64,000 nt of DNA, taken from assembly GCA_027186245.1 (NCBI GenBank), contig CP114481.1:57110569-57174568 (forward strand), read 5' to 3'. The position numbers and the translations under genes are program-made. The DNA is from Coriaria nepalensis (lineage: Eukaryota > Streptophyta > Magnoliopsida > Cucurbitales > Coriariaceae). Numbering within the stretch: position 1 is the stretch's first letter; each line of letters starts with the position of its first letter. Positions 12,822 to 31,798 of this stretch are shown here, piece after piece. Below the pieces are notes generated by a model. The model did no database searches. It was not told where the DNA came from and saw only the letters and a list, made by a program, of their open reading frames with translations.

Positions 12822-13289
12822 AGAGTTGGGATTTATGTTCAATTATTAGAATTGTACAAGAGAGCCCGGACTTTGTGACTATGTCGCCGTCCATCCAAAT
12901 CTAATGGATGGGATTGCGTCTGCATTTACTTCAGCTAAAAATGAAGCTGACCACACCGCGTTTTCATTGGTTAAAATAAGCTGAACATGTGGACGTGATC
13001 TTGCATGGACCGCTCGATTCATGGCTAAAATAAGCCGATTTGTGATGGACCATTCGGATTAAAAGGTCGGCAGTATATGTACAGAATTGCGTAGGTACTG
13101 AATCCAGACTTTGAACAATATTATCTGCCACGTGGCGACAGGTCACTAATGACTCTTGTAAGTAAGTAATACGTTCCATTTCTGACCTCTTGAGTTTATC
13201 CAACTAATCACTGTACGACAAAATGAGTAACTGAAGAATATACTCAACTGAGTTAAAACTCTCTCTCTCTCTCTCTGTTAATGCTCTGA
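12822..13289. other. Beta-galactosidase promoter and 5' UTR
   Basis: Intergenic sequence ending in a CT-rich patch at 13258-13277, typical of plant core promoters. A two-codon upstream ORF (ATG CTC TGA, 13281-13289) directly abuts the first in-frame ATG at 13290. No TATA box was recognised. Confidence 0.5.
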
Positions 13290-20173
<6,884 letters not shown>

Positions 20174-20819
20174 TAAACAAGATGTTGTGAGTGAATGCCT
20201 TCCTTCATAGAAGAATGACGAAGGCTGGTTGGTAATTTCATTAGCATGAAGAGAATAAATGTAATGTAATGTACTTGGATTCGGTGTTGGACTTTATGTA
20301 ATGAAAATGGTTTCTCGAGTATTCGTCGACTGCTCTCCCTTCAATACAAATTTTGTTTTAAACTCTTCCTTTAAATTTTTTTTAATAAATACTATAATTT
20401 ATGTTATTTTTATATAAAATAATTAAAATTATCTTAACATCGTGATCCTCTTTTTTTTTTCTTTCTTTTTTTCTTCTTCTTTTCACTCTTTTTCTTCTGC
20501 CGCTGATGATACGTAAAAATATGAATAATACTTGCATCTCTCTGATTGTTCCTCCATTTACTCTCAACTTTTTGATTATCATCTCTCTGAGTAACCTACC
20601 ATTTACTCCTAACATTAAGTTGCGAAAGGTAAAATTTGTATTTGTTTTCTTTTCTTTTTAAGATCTATATCAAGATTTTGGTTCAATTTCTGATGGCCCA
20701 AAATTTGAAATCGAAATCTTGTATTTGTATTTTATCATATTTTTTTTCAAATATTGAACTCAATTTTTTTTTTGGGAACGTCATTATATGTATTTATACC
20801 AATATATTTCGATGGAGAA
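20174..20819. other. Beta-galactosidase 3' flank and left edge of the MULE
   Basis: 3' UTR, then pyrimidine-rich and AT-rich DNA. From about 20669 it contains words (ATCAAGATTTTGGTTCA, GAAATCGAAATCTTG) that recur in inverted form near 23434-23466, at the far side of the MULE. Confidence 0.4.
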
Positions 20820-23180
20820 TGAAAAGATAATAATGGTGAATGGAAAGATGATGATGGCACTTCAAAATCATCTAAATCTTGGATAGCAAAAGGGCCCGAA
20901 GGATGGAAGGCTATTCTAATTGAAACAAGCATAAACTTAAGTGATTTGTTAGAAGTCATCTATAATATTATTCGTGTTGATCATAGTAAATTTGGTATGA
21001 AAATAACATACAAGTCATTATTGTCATCGATCACTCGTTCAATATTTCTAGGAAATGAGACAGATATGTAGTTATTTTTATATAATGCATATTCAGATAA
21101 TCCATCTCAATTATATGTCACGTTAATTTCGAAGAGGAGAACTGGTGTGCATGTTTAAAAATGATGTTAGGTACTTGATCTTGGTAATAATAAAAATGAG
21201 AATTTTATGAGTTATGTCAGTAATGATGAATATATAAATCAAAGTATGAATCTGGATATGACCAACATATTGATTATAAGATTGAGAATGACGAAGAGAA
21301 TGAAGATGAGATGGATGATGAAGATGATGAAGATGATGGGTTTGGAAGAACAGAGGAAGAATGTGATAATTGTCACAAAAATAAAATGAATCCTAATTTT
21401 TGTTTGTACGATGATGATTTCTTTGATGGAGTAGCACTTATACCTAATACTTTATGTCTTTCAGATAATACGGCTGCTTCTGATTTGCCACCATCTATTA
21501 TTCAACAACCGGAAAAAGAAGACAAGAGCGATAATGATGATTATGTCAATTCTTTTCCTAGTATTAGTTTTTTCGGCGGCATTAGAAGTAATGTACTTTT
21601 GATTGCTTCTTCCCAAGAGAGTGGAGATGAATTTTATTGTACTCAATTCTTTGATTTGAAAAAGAACCTAAAGATGTATCTACAGATACATGCAATTCGA
21701 AGAAATTTTGAATTTAAGGTGAAGAAGTCAAATAAGATTACATATGTTGTTGGTTGTGTAAATTTAAATTACAAGTTGATGCTCTATGCTACGTATAAGA
21801 AAGATTGTTCACTTTTCCAAATTCATACTTATAATGACCAACATACATGTAGTTTGGACTTCTCATGTTACAAGCATCATCAAGTATCGGTATTGGTAAT
21901 TGGACGACATGTAATGAATAGTCTTAGTGGTAGCAAGTAGAGTCCTACTTCGAAAATGATTAAACATTTAATCCAAAATAATATGAAGTTAAATATTACT
22001 TATTGGAAGGTATGGAAAATAAGGTTTATTGCACGTGATCTTGTTCGGGTTATAGCCGAAGATAGCTATGCAAGGTTGCCATTTTATTCTATCGTGATGA
22101 AACTCGCGAATCTGAATATTGTAACTGCAATTCAGACAGATGAAGATGTAAGATTTTTTTATTTTTTCATATCTTTTATGGCACCCATTAAGGGGTTTCA
22201 TTTAATGTACATGAATCCCTCAATTTGATAATTATTTCCGATCGAGCACAGAGTATTAGAAAATGTTATACAAAGTGCTTACTCAAATTCAAAACAAGGT
22301 GCATGTATTTGGCACATCGAGTAAAATATCAAGTCAAAATTTATGAGCGGTAGAATGATCTCACTATTCAAAGCGGTAGCCAAAGTATATACGATAGAAG
22401 ATTTCAATAAAGACTTATTTGATATCAGAAGGACGCATCCTGATGTGGCATCATATGTGGAGAATATTGGTTTCAAATACTGATCTATAGTTCATTTTCA
22501 TGGTCTTAGATATAACATCATGATAAATAATACTTATGAATTGCATAATATTACATTGAAGGATGCATGTGAATATTCAATTATAATATTACTTGAAAGT
22601 ATTAGGAAGATGACGACGACTTAATTAAACACTAGAAGAAATGAAGCGAATCAGCATATCGAGCAATACACTCCTAAGGTAGTGAAACTGGTAGGAAAAA
22701 GATACAAGGAATGTCGGATAATGAAGGTTGATAGTATGGATGCTGATACGTTTGAAGTGACACAAGATGATACTATAGTTGTTGTCAACATAAGGAAAAA
22801 GAGTTGCACACATAAAGTGTTTGACTTGGATATAATTCTATATGCACATGTCATAGCTATTGTGAAGTTTATAAGTATGAGTATGTATTCATTATGAGAT
22901 TCATTCTACTCCACTGAATATTAGAAGGCTGCATATGCAGAATCAATTTATCTTGTACCATCGTCTGGCGAGTGGGATATTTCGGAAATGATCTAGTCAA
23001 TGGTAGTTCTACCTCCCATCGTACATAAATAGAGTAGAAGACCCAAAAACAAACGTGTACTCTTAACTAGTGAGCAAACATAGAAGAGAAGAAAATGTGG
23101 TAATTGCGGATGTCTTGGACACAATAGGAAGACTTGTCGGAATCTGATTCTACCAGCACCCGTTAAAAATACATCATAAT
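20820..23180 (+). mobile_element. Mutator-like (MULE/MuDR) transposon relic
   Basis: Broken frames follow the order of a MuDR-type transposase. At 20825-21160 is the N-terminal PB1-like region. At 21311-21940 is an acidic stretch followed by the MuDR DNA-binding domain (LQIHAIRRNFEFKVKKSNK ... CVNLNYKL ... YNDQHTCS). At 21960-22180 comes YWKVWKIRFIARDLVR with an EDVRFFYFF-like segment. Frame then jumps straight to IIISDRAQSIRK near 22230, so the first catalytic Asp segment (usually AVDGTHLKG) is deleted. Near 22790-22870 a decayed SWIM domain is seen, then KAAYAESIYLVPSSGEWD and MVVLPPI near 22925-23020. At 23092-23145 a zinc knuckle CGNCGCLGHNRKTC remains intact. Several stops interrupt it. 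No clean terminal inverted repeats were found. Confidence 0.85.
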
Positions 23181-24000
23181 GTTATATTCATTATTTCGTA
23201 AAAATAGTTATGTTTATTTGATCTTTATTTGTATGTGTGACATGTTTATGCGATGTTTATTCTGTTTTTTTTTTAATGTTTATTTCTAACAAGAAAATTA
23301 GAAAAAGAACAAAAAAAATAGTTGTGAGAACATAATGGTCTGGATTAAAATCTTGGATCGGGAAGATTTCAGTCCGACAATATTTTGGTCCAAACCGATC
23401 AGACCCCGAACCGAAATCATAAAAAAAAAAAGGTGGACCAAAATCTTGATTTCAAGATTTCGATTCAAATATGTCTGTCTAAACTAAAATCTTCCCGGTC
23501 CAATATTTTGGTCATGATTTTTTGTGTAGGTTTAATGGTCAGTCCATGATGTCGGCTTTCGACGCCTGATGCCTAATGCTTGATTTTGTTTAACGTTTGA
23601 AGGGATAAAACTGATTGAAATATTTCCAATCCAAGATTTCGGTCTAGACTAGTATGCTCTTTTTTGTATAGGTTTAATAAATAGAAAAAATGTTATTCAT
23701 ATATTATAGAAAAAGAAATAAATAGAATAATATGTCTCATACATTTCCTTCATCATATGTCTCATATATGTCTATATATGCAAGTATACATCTTACGTTT
23801 ATATAACTTAATCTTATCATCATTTATTTTTTGTAATGACTTTCATAACGTATGAGACTCTATACACTTAATTGTATAAACACCATAATCTCTTTCTTTC
23901 TTATTTTGTAAATCAAAATGCCTATCGTTCTAATTTTGGTATTTATTATTCAAATTGAGTATGAAATAGATAAGTTGAGACAATAGCTTACATAATGTCT
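23181..24000. other. Right flank of the MULE, degenerate repeat words
   Basis: Noncoding. It contains repeated words such as AATATTTTGGTC (about 23378 and 23500), AGATTTCGGTC and the palindrome-like ATCTTGATTTCAAGAT at 23443-23458, related to sequence at 20669-20721. These may be remains of the element's terminal region. Confidence is low. Confidence 0.35.
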
Positions 24001-26917
24001 AACATATAGGAATGACTTCAATTTCCTCTTGGATTTCTACTTTTGAATCCATAACGAATAAAGTCCAGGTGTGGAAGTTCACGAATAAGGCCACCTAATG
24101 CATGTTTCTTAAGTTTAATGGCAAATACACGCGACATATATTCTCCCAAGCAGGGCTTACAATCCATCGTGTCGTTCCCACTACGTAACTACAACTCAAA
24201 AGTCAACTGTATTAGAGTATAGTAATAAAAATCCAAGATACAAAATTCTTACATTAGTCAGATTTCCATGCTTATCTACTGAGTAATGATTCATTTACTA
24301 GTCGTTGGTTTTTGTCACCCCAACCAAAGTCGCACTGAAATGGACATCGATTATTGCTACAAGCTTTATTTTAATGAAATTAAATAAATCGATGGTAAGT
24401 TTTAAGCTGAATCTAGATCAACAACAAACATTCGCTGATATGATGTTAAAAGATTCATTAAAATTAGGTTCCAAGTAGTTACCATGTTTAGCCACCCATT
24501 CACAAAAAAAAAAAAAAGTTAATACACTTAGGAAAATTTAAAAGTTCATTTTTAACTAAATTTTTAAATAAAGCAGTATTCGCACATGATCACTAATCCA
24601 AGATCACCTAGGAAATGGAGTGGGACCTAATTCATCATAGGCTGACTATAAATGTCATGTGGCATATATATCATGATCACCCAAGACATCTGTACTAGCT
24701 GATGGATAGGTTGCACATCATATTTTCTTATAGATCAAACTGATTGTATGCTTCCCACCGAATCTATCCTCAAGCCCATCGAATCTCTACTATAGCCCAC
24801 CAAATCTCTACTCTATCTTTTGACCAATGGCCTCAATCTTTTCTTCCATCCGCTGCATCATATACCACATGTCACGATCGACAGTTGATATAGATGGAAA
24901 TGGTCGATCAAGAGTTAGTGTCTCATCCTCTACATCTAAAAAATCATATGCCCGCTCCATTTTTACATCCTTCTCCTCCACCACATGTCCTCTTCCTCTT
25001 CCACCACCACATCCTTGTCATGTTGAATAATATATACAGAAGGCTCTTCAAAATAGTCTACATCCTCGATGGTCAGATCCAATAAAACCATCACATAATC
25101 AATGACATCATCTTCAACCTTGTCATCGAATGGGTCAATGTTGGCCATATAAGAAGTACATTCTTCCCTCCTTGACGGACGTAAGATTTCATGCAATCTA
25201 GCATATATCATTAAAAAAAGTTTACATAAGTTAGTTAATTAAATAATTATTGATCACAACAAAAACTAACTTCTTAGTTACTCAAAACTTTGATGATGTT
25301 CTTAAACATTAGTCTAGTAGAATGCATGGGCCAATTCAAGATCCGTAGCTTACGAATTTTCTCCAGACGCTCCCCAAAATTCTCTCAAAAGCTTGAAATT
25401 GCTTCAAGCGCTCGTACCTATAATAATTTTTAAAAAAATCATTAAAAATTATTAAATAATAAAAACTAACTATAAATCAAAACTAAAATAATTACCCAAA
25501 AGGTGAATGAAAAACCGAGTAAGTTCCACATAACATCCATTTTTTCTCTAGTTGCAGCTCTTACAAACTTCTCTATAAGGTTGTCATTCTTAATGATTTG
25601 AATAGTTCTCTCATGAATTACTTTACCTCAAAGATAATTATTGAATAACTCAATATCCGAGACTATATATAGATTTTGTCGTAGTACTTTATGCGACTCT
25701 CTTATACCTAAGAGAGCAACTACCAAAAATAAAGAAGCCCTAACTTCACATGTAGATCATCAATTTGTCATTTCATCAACATTTCAGTCATGTTGCTTTT
25801 TAGTTCTACTCTCCAAATTTTTGAAAACCTATATTAGGTCATATATAATATCATCATTTCATTTAAACCAGTAATTCAAGAATTTAGCATTTTTTTTTTT
25901 ATTTTGTCCAATAAAGAGGTCTATGTCTTGTGACATCTTAGTCTGGTAATAAGAGCAAACTCTTTTATAGAATAACGAAGAGGATGACCATTTATAATAT
26001 ATCATGTCTCGTACTTCTTTTTTCATTGAGTTTGATGGATGATAAAATAAATGACTATTTAAGCGGAGAATATAAGCCTCTCATCAACCTTTGATAAATG
26101 GCATAAACATGATTTACTAAATATTTTCAACTCTCTATAATTAAACTTTCTCTTAGTTATAACAAAAATATTATGGAGCTTCGAACGAACAGTAATCGAA
26201 AATGAAAAATAATCCTCAGATTTTATTACCCAAGCAAATCTAATTGATAGATATTCATGAAAATAATAAATAAAAAAGTTCAATTGATTTATATTTATAT
26301 AATGCGCAATCATCATCTCGGCATCTCAGACCGAAATCATAGATGCAGACTCAGATATAAAGATTTCAGGTTTAACTCAAACTTATATTTTAACTTAAAA
26401 TCATCTGACAATTTCTTTAAATTTAAAACATACATTGTGATTTTCATATTCTCTGGACTAAGCTTGGTTATCCTCCATATTGTCGAGTGAGAGAAGAGAA
26501 CGAGGGCGAGAGAAAGAGAGAGAGAGAGAGTAGAGACCGAGAGAAGCATGAGAATAAAAGTAGAGAGAACGAGAGAAAAAAGATTCTAGTTTGGGGGATT
26601 TAAGATTTGAGAATGGGAAGAGAAATGAAGGATCCACGGAGCAGGCCAGAATAGTTTTCTTTCTTCTTTGATATTAACTTTTTAAAGATATCCTTGTTTA
26701 AGAACTTTGATGATTAAGAATGCTGAAGTTATATGATATCTCTACTATCATTAATCTTGTCAATAACGAGGATGATAGGTAAACAGAACTGAGAACATTT
26801 ATAAAGTGCTTGCATGGCTTTTGTGTATGTGACTTTGCATGTTTGTGTTTGAATGATGCATAAGATCTTTTATAAGATTTTCCAAACTATTTATGTATGG
26901 GGTAAAAACTTTTAGAC
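24001..26917. other. Unclassified AT-rich region, probably decayed repeat
   Basis: Minus-strand frames near 25211-24800 encode an acidic stretch (EECTSYMANIDPFDDK, then a poly-Glu run) followed, with breaks, by MERAYDFLDVEDET and DRDMWYMMQRMEEK. This looks like old coding sequence but I could not assign a family. An AG-rich microsatellite lies at 26507-26530. No intact gene seen. Confidence 0.35.
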
Positions 26918-29547
26918 ACCAAGAAGGGTTCCTGGGTATTGGGTGGTGGATGGAATAATGATTTCTGGGGAGGAGAACTGCCAATAGCTTCTTAGATTGA
27001 TGATGCTACTCCATCCAATCCTGCAAGCATTTCCCTCTTTGGCTTGGCTACTAGTATAGAAGTTGCCAATTGCAATGATTTAGTCCTAATTTATATTCCT
27101 TCACTTACAGGTTTGGCTATCAAGGATAGATGGTCACATGAGCTTGGCTAATTCAGTGACACTAAAGTTGGTTGGGATCATTGATCTAACTAAAGATCCT
27201 GGAATTATCATGCGAACTCCTAGAGGAGGTAGTATCCTACCTGATGCAAGTTTCATATTTTGAACTTTTTTGACTACGGTTTAATGTCTATCCTGCTTGA
27301 CATTAGTCAGATCTTACGGGGGTGCTAATTGATTCTGCAAGAAAATTGGTTCTACCTTTCATTCCAGAGGTTTCAGTGGATGAAAGGAGAGAAGCCTTTG
27401 CTTAGAGCCAGCAAATTTTCCTTGACAAGGGGTGTAACAGCCATGGTTGATTTTGATAGATATTATCCTGAAGCATCATCGGAGTTATCATGGGAAGATT
27501 TTCCAAGCTCTCATATAAGGTGACTACCGCATAGTGGTCCTCATTGTTTAATTTCACTTAAAATTGTGAGAATCTCTCTTAAACAACTTTCACTTTTCTT
27601 GGGTTCGTAATTTTGGCAGATGTGTGTATCTATGGTGGGAACAGAGCCGTTAAGGTAAGAGAGATAACGTCGAGATTTTAAATAATTGTGATATGTATAT
27701 ATATATAATTATTAAAATTTAAAAATATATTTTTTAAAATATATATTATTAAATTTATAAAAAATATGAAAAATTTTTAAAATAATTAATAATTTTATAT
27801 ATTTTATTTAAAAAAAATTAAATTTAAATTAAATTTAGGACGTCAATTGATTCCGAGTTGCCTCTGAACGAGCAGATTCTTTGGGGAAGATGACTGTCAG
27901 GGTTTTGCTTATTTTTCCCAATGGAAACTTGGTCAAGTTTGCATGTAGGACATTTTATCAACTGTTGATGCGTATTTGCATTATCTTCTCTCCCAGCGAC
28001 CATATGATAATTGGCACTTCAAACCCCTTCTATCAATGATAGTTGCTTGAACTTTTCTTGTTTAGAAGCTTATTAAAAAGATGGGTCGCGTAGAGAGCGA
28101 ATGGATTTACTTGGGTGGTGTCAAGGGTTTTTCCGATGGTTCTTTAGGATCCGAAAGCGCTTTATTTTATGAGGTGAGAACAACTATACTTTTTCTCATA
28201 CTAGCTGTAACCCTTTCCATCTTAGATTCAGCCATAACAAGACTTTTTTTTTTTTTTTTTTTGCAAACAGAGTTCATCGTTTAAATCTGAAGCAACTTCC
28301 TAATGCCACACCAATGAAAATTTGAACCTCCTAAATCCTATTGGAATTTCCTCAGTACTTTCCCCTTGGCTTGTACTTCTTTTTCTATAGTATTTGACTA
28401 ATCTATCTTAAGTCTGCAGCCATATATTGATGAGCCTCACAATTGTGGCTAAGTGGTGACAAAACCAAAAAGCCTTCTCAACATGACAATGGAGTCAGAT
28501 AAACTTGGGCTTCAGGTCTTTACTCGTATCATTGTTAACTCCTTGTATTAGTTAAACATGGTTGAACTTCACAAATTGTTTGTTTCCTCTGTTTTATTTC
28601 AGGTTGCTATCCATGCAATTGGTGATAGAGCAAATGATATGATCCTTGATATCTATGAATCGGTTTAGTCAGAAAATGGAACTTGAGATTGAAGATTCAG
28701 GGTAAATTTTATTCCTAAGAATAAGAAAGGTTGAATAGTATTGCAAATTCATTTCTTAGGTTGTCAACTCTTTTATCTCTCTGTTTGCAACTTTGCATGA
28801 CTAGTCTAAGGCTCTGACCACTTACAGGTTGAACATGATCAACATCTAGAACCTGGGATACCCTCTGGCTTCGGTAAAGAAGGGGTTGTTGCTTCCATGC
28901 AGGTTGCGCTGCTTAATTGGCATACTATTTTAGACCTGAAATCTTTCTCTGTAGTAATTTTACGTTTTCACTGCAAAAATGTCAATTGTCAACAGCCAGA
29001 ACACATTTTGGGTGATTCTGATTCGGCTGTCAAGAAACTAGGGATGGCGAGGGCTCAAAACGGTGCATTTGTTTTCCGGTCACTTCTATCCAAGAATGCG
29101 TACTTGACATTCGGCTCTGACTTCCCAGTAAGCATTTATAGATCTATTTCAGTGGAAATACATAAGCAACCTGTTCCCTCAGGCTGCAGACATAAATCCA
29201 TTAGGTGGTATCAAGACTGCAATGAGAAGGATACCTCCAGCTTGGGATCATCCTTGGATTCCCTCGGAGTGCCTTACATTGAATGAAGCACTAAACGCGT
29301 AGGATAAGCCCGAATTATTTACTTATTGATCCGTTCCTTTTTAGGGTGTCATTCTTGTTGAAATGTATTCCCTTTTTTTTTTTGGAGTGCTCATGCATGC
29401 TTTCTCGAGGATAATGTGGGCTCTTTATCCACAGGAAAACTTGCGGATTTCGTCGTCCTCTCGACCGATTCCTGGGATGAATTCATGATCAAAGGATTGG
29501 CATCAATCGAAGCTACTTTTGTTGGCGGTGTACAGGCCTATCCTTAA
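26918..29547 (+). pseudogene. LAF3-like amidohydrolase pseudogene
   Basis: Fragments in order match the plant YtcJ-type amidohydrolase LAF3, which in Arabidopsis acts in phytochrome A signalling. They are GSWVLGGGWNNDFWGGELP (26924), LSRIDGHMSLANSV (27117), GVLIDSARKLVLPFIPEVS (27321), TRGVTAMVDFDRYYPEAS (27429), GRVESEWIYLGGVKGFSDG (28084), VAIHAIGDRANDMILD (28603), PEHILGDSDSAVKKLG (28996), FGSDFPV (29111), GGIKTAMRRIPPAW (29202) and GKLADFVVLSTDSWDEF to the terminal YP stop (29437-29547). It is dead: a stop replaces Trp near 26992, a frameshift or stop lies near 27400, and more stops lie near 28451, 28666 and 28687. Remnant introns with good borders (CAG/GTCTTT ... TTTCAG/GTTGCT at 28516-28602) show it arose by DNA duplication, not retroposition. 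An AT-rich segment at about 27650-27840 interrupts it. Confidence 0.85.
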
Positions 29548-30046
29548 AATCCCCAAGGGAATCGCTCAACACCGAGTGATCATGCCCATATGGTCATTCT
29601 AGTTACTAGAAGCAGCTATATACTCTTCATCCACTGTTGTTGTAGAAGTTGTGTTTGAGTTTCATGTATCCTATGAGACATGGAAGGGATTGCTCGTCCT
29701 ATGCCACACTACAGTTGATGAGCGACTTGGCAAAGCGTCAAGTAAAGCAATAGAAGGGCAAATGGGCTGCTAGTAAAAAGAAAGAATAAACCAACAGTCA
29801 TTGTATAATAATTTCGTAGCCCATCAATGTCAATAATAATTTGGGATCAAATAGCTGAGTGCTGAGTAGTGATTTGACCTAGGGCCTCTAGGGCTTCACC
29901 CTACTGGCCGCACTGCATTAGCTAGCATACACCTCCACCTGCATGCAATCTATTGTCACAAATTGCTTCGCCAGACAGGGAAACCTCCAACAAATCAACT
30001 AACTTTACTATCAGCTTTCGCTTCTCTCTCTCCCTCTGATTGAACA
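29548..30046. other. Spacer and upstream region of the SRS gene
   Basis: No coding signal. Pyrimidine-rich sequence just before the ATG (30017-30036) resembles a plant 5' UTR. Confidence 0.4.
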
Positions 30047-31198
30047 ATGTTGGGTCTGAGAGATGTTCTCCTCATTGCTCCAACAACTACGACGGCGACC
30101 GCCTCTTCTTCTCTTCATCAACAGCCACAACTCATTCCCTCCGATCATCGCCACTCAACTTTTCCTTTACCCACTTCTCTAGGTGTCAGCGTCGGATTTT
30201 TCCCACTTCTCGCGGCGGCGGCGGCTACGGCCACCGTTCCTTCTGTCCCACAGCCACCTCCCATCAATGGCCCCGAAACAGAGCATGCGAGTTCTTCCAA
30301 CGGTTTTAATAACTGTTGGAGGAGCGTGAAGAAAACCGATGAATTGTATTCTTCTGCAAAGGATAACTCAGAATGACAAATTGTGGATCATGATGGTGGT
30401 TTTGGTTGTGACGGTTCTACGAGAGTGTGTAGAGATTGTGGGAACAGAGCAAAGAAGGATTGTGGGTATAAAGGACGTGGCCATGATTGCTCCACTCACG
30501 TGAAGAGCACGTGGGTGCCTGCTGCTCGCCGGCGGGAACGTCAGTTGTTGATTGGTGGTGGTGGGGGTGGGTCCTCCGGGTCGTCTTCAGGTGGTGCTAA
30601 AAGGCCAAGAATTATCGTGCCATCGCAGATTGCAAATATGACTACCACTACTAGTACTACTAGTGCATCGCATGCTTCCACCTGCAATGCTGCTGCTGCT
30701 GCTGCTCTTAGGAGCTTAGATTCTGGCTTTACTCATCAAGGTTCCATCTTGTTCACATATCCTCTGTTTCAGAGTTTATGATGACACTTGGTAGTTAATT
30801 TTATGGTTTGGTTAAATTGGGTCTCTATGGATTGAGAGGCTAAAAGGTTCGAGTGTGTTCTTGTTGTTAAATTTGCAGACGCGTGCTTTAAACAGTCATT
30901 ACCAGGTCAAATCCGGACCCCTGCAGTGTTCAAGTGTCACAGATTCTCGGCCATTAGAGACGGCAGAGTTGGCGAGTTTGCGTACCAGGCAATGGTGAAT
31001 ATCAGTGGGCATGTATTCAAGGGGTTTCTGTATGATCAAGGGGTTGATGACAGGAAAGTTTTTCCATGCATTTCACAATTGCATTTGGAAACTAGTACAA
31101 GTAGAAGAAGAGACAGGGATTCTTCTTCTTCTCCTCCTCCCCCACCTCTAATTCTTGCTCCATTGGAAAACTCTTCCCCTCTGCCCACTGAGGATTGA
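30047..31198 (+). pseudogene. SHI-related sequence (SRS/LRP1-type) gene, broken
   Basis: Two exons, 30047-30740 and 30879-31198, keep the structure of LRP1-type SRS transcription factors, which activate auxin-biosynthesis genes in organ primordia. The N-terminus LGLRDVLLIAP and the IGGH-domain core VFKGFLYDQG are clear. Three defects are visible. A TGA at 30374-30376 stops the frame after 109 codons, although the same frame resumes immediately. The zinc finger reads [29 protein letters not shown], lacking about eight residues with the central RCRTCC cysteines. The conserved IGGH reads ISGH. No in-frame ATG lies close after the stop. Either a pseudogene, or one assembly error on top of a natural finger deletion; the in-frame deletion and ISGH favour real decay. 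Confidence 0.8.
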
Positions 31199-31798
31199 TC
31201 ATTTGATCCCAGGTTCTGTCTCTAATTGAAAGAACGTATGATAGCTGAGATGTGAATATTGTTCACAGTAGATATCTGCTCTAGCTGCAAATAATAATTC
31301 TAATAGATATGCACTGATAGATCTTCATTGAAAGGCATGTATTGTCTCTGCATTTAACTATTTTCTTCTGGTGATGATGATGATGAATGGTTGATGAGGT
31401 GAGAGACACAGTTTTCATAAGAAAAAAAAAATGAATGCAGAAAGACTCAGTTGAAACAACAACTGGTGCTCTCTTTTGGCAAGTTTTATTTACAAACAGG
31501 AAAGGCTCGAGCAACTCTTGTTACAACTTTCCTCTATAGCTTTCTAAAGCACTTCTTCATATTTCTCTAACTACAATTTCTAGAAGAGATTATGACAAAT
31601 GGTAAAGAAAAACAAACATATAAATAATACAGTTTGTAGTTGCCAAAGTGCCTTTCGAGCAGCCGCGGTTTACATATGGATTCTCTCATTCTCAGTGTCT
31701 AAAGACTGTCAAATTGGTAAGAAAGGATGGTTGCCGCAAAGGACCTATCCGTACGGTAAGGTTGAAGATGCGTCGATCTGTTTCTCTCTCTACTTTTA
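31199..31798. other. Convergent 3' region between SRS and PIP5K
   Basis: Probable 3' UTRs of the two convergent genes, with a short GAT-type repeat at 31371-31385. Nothing else seen. Confidence 0.45.
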
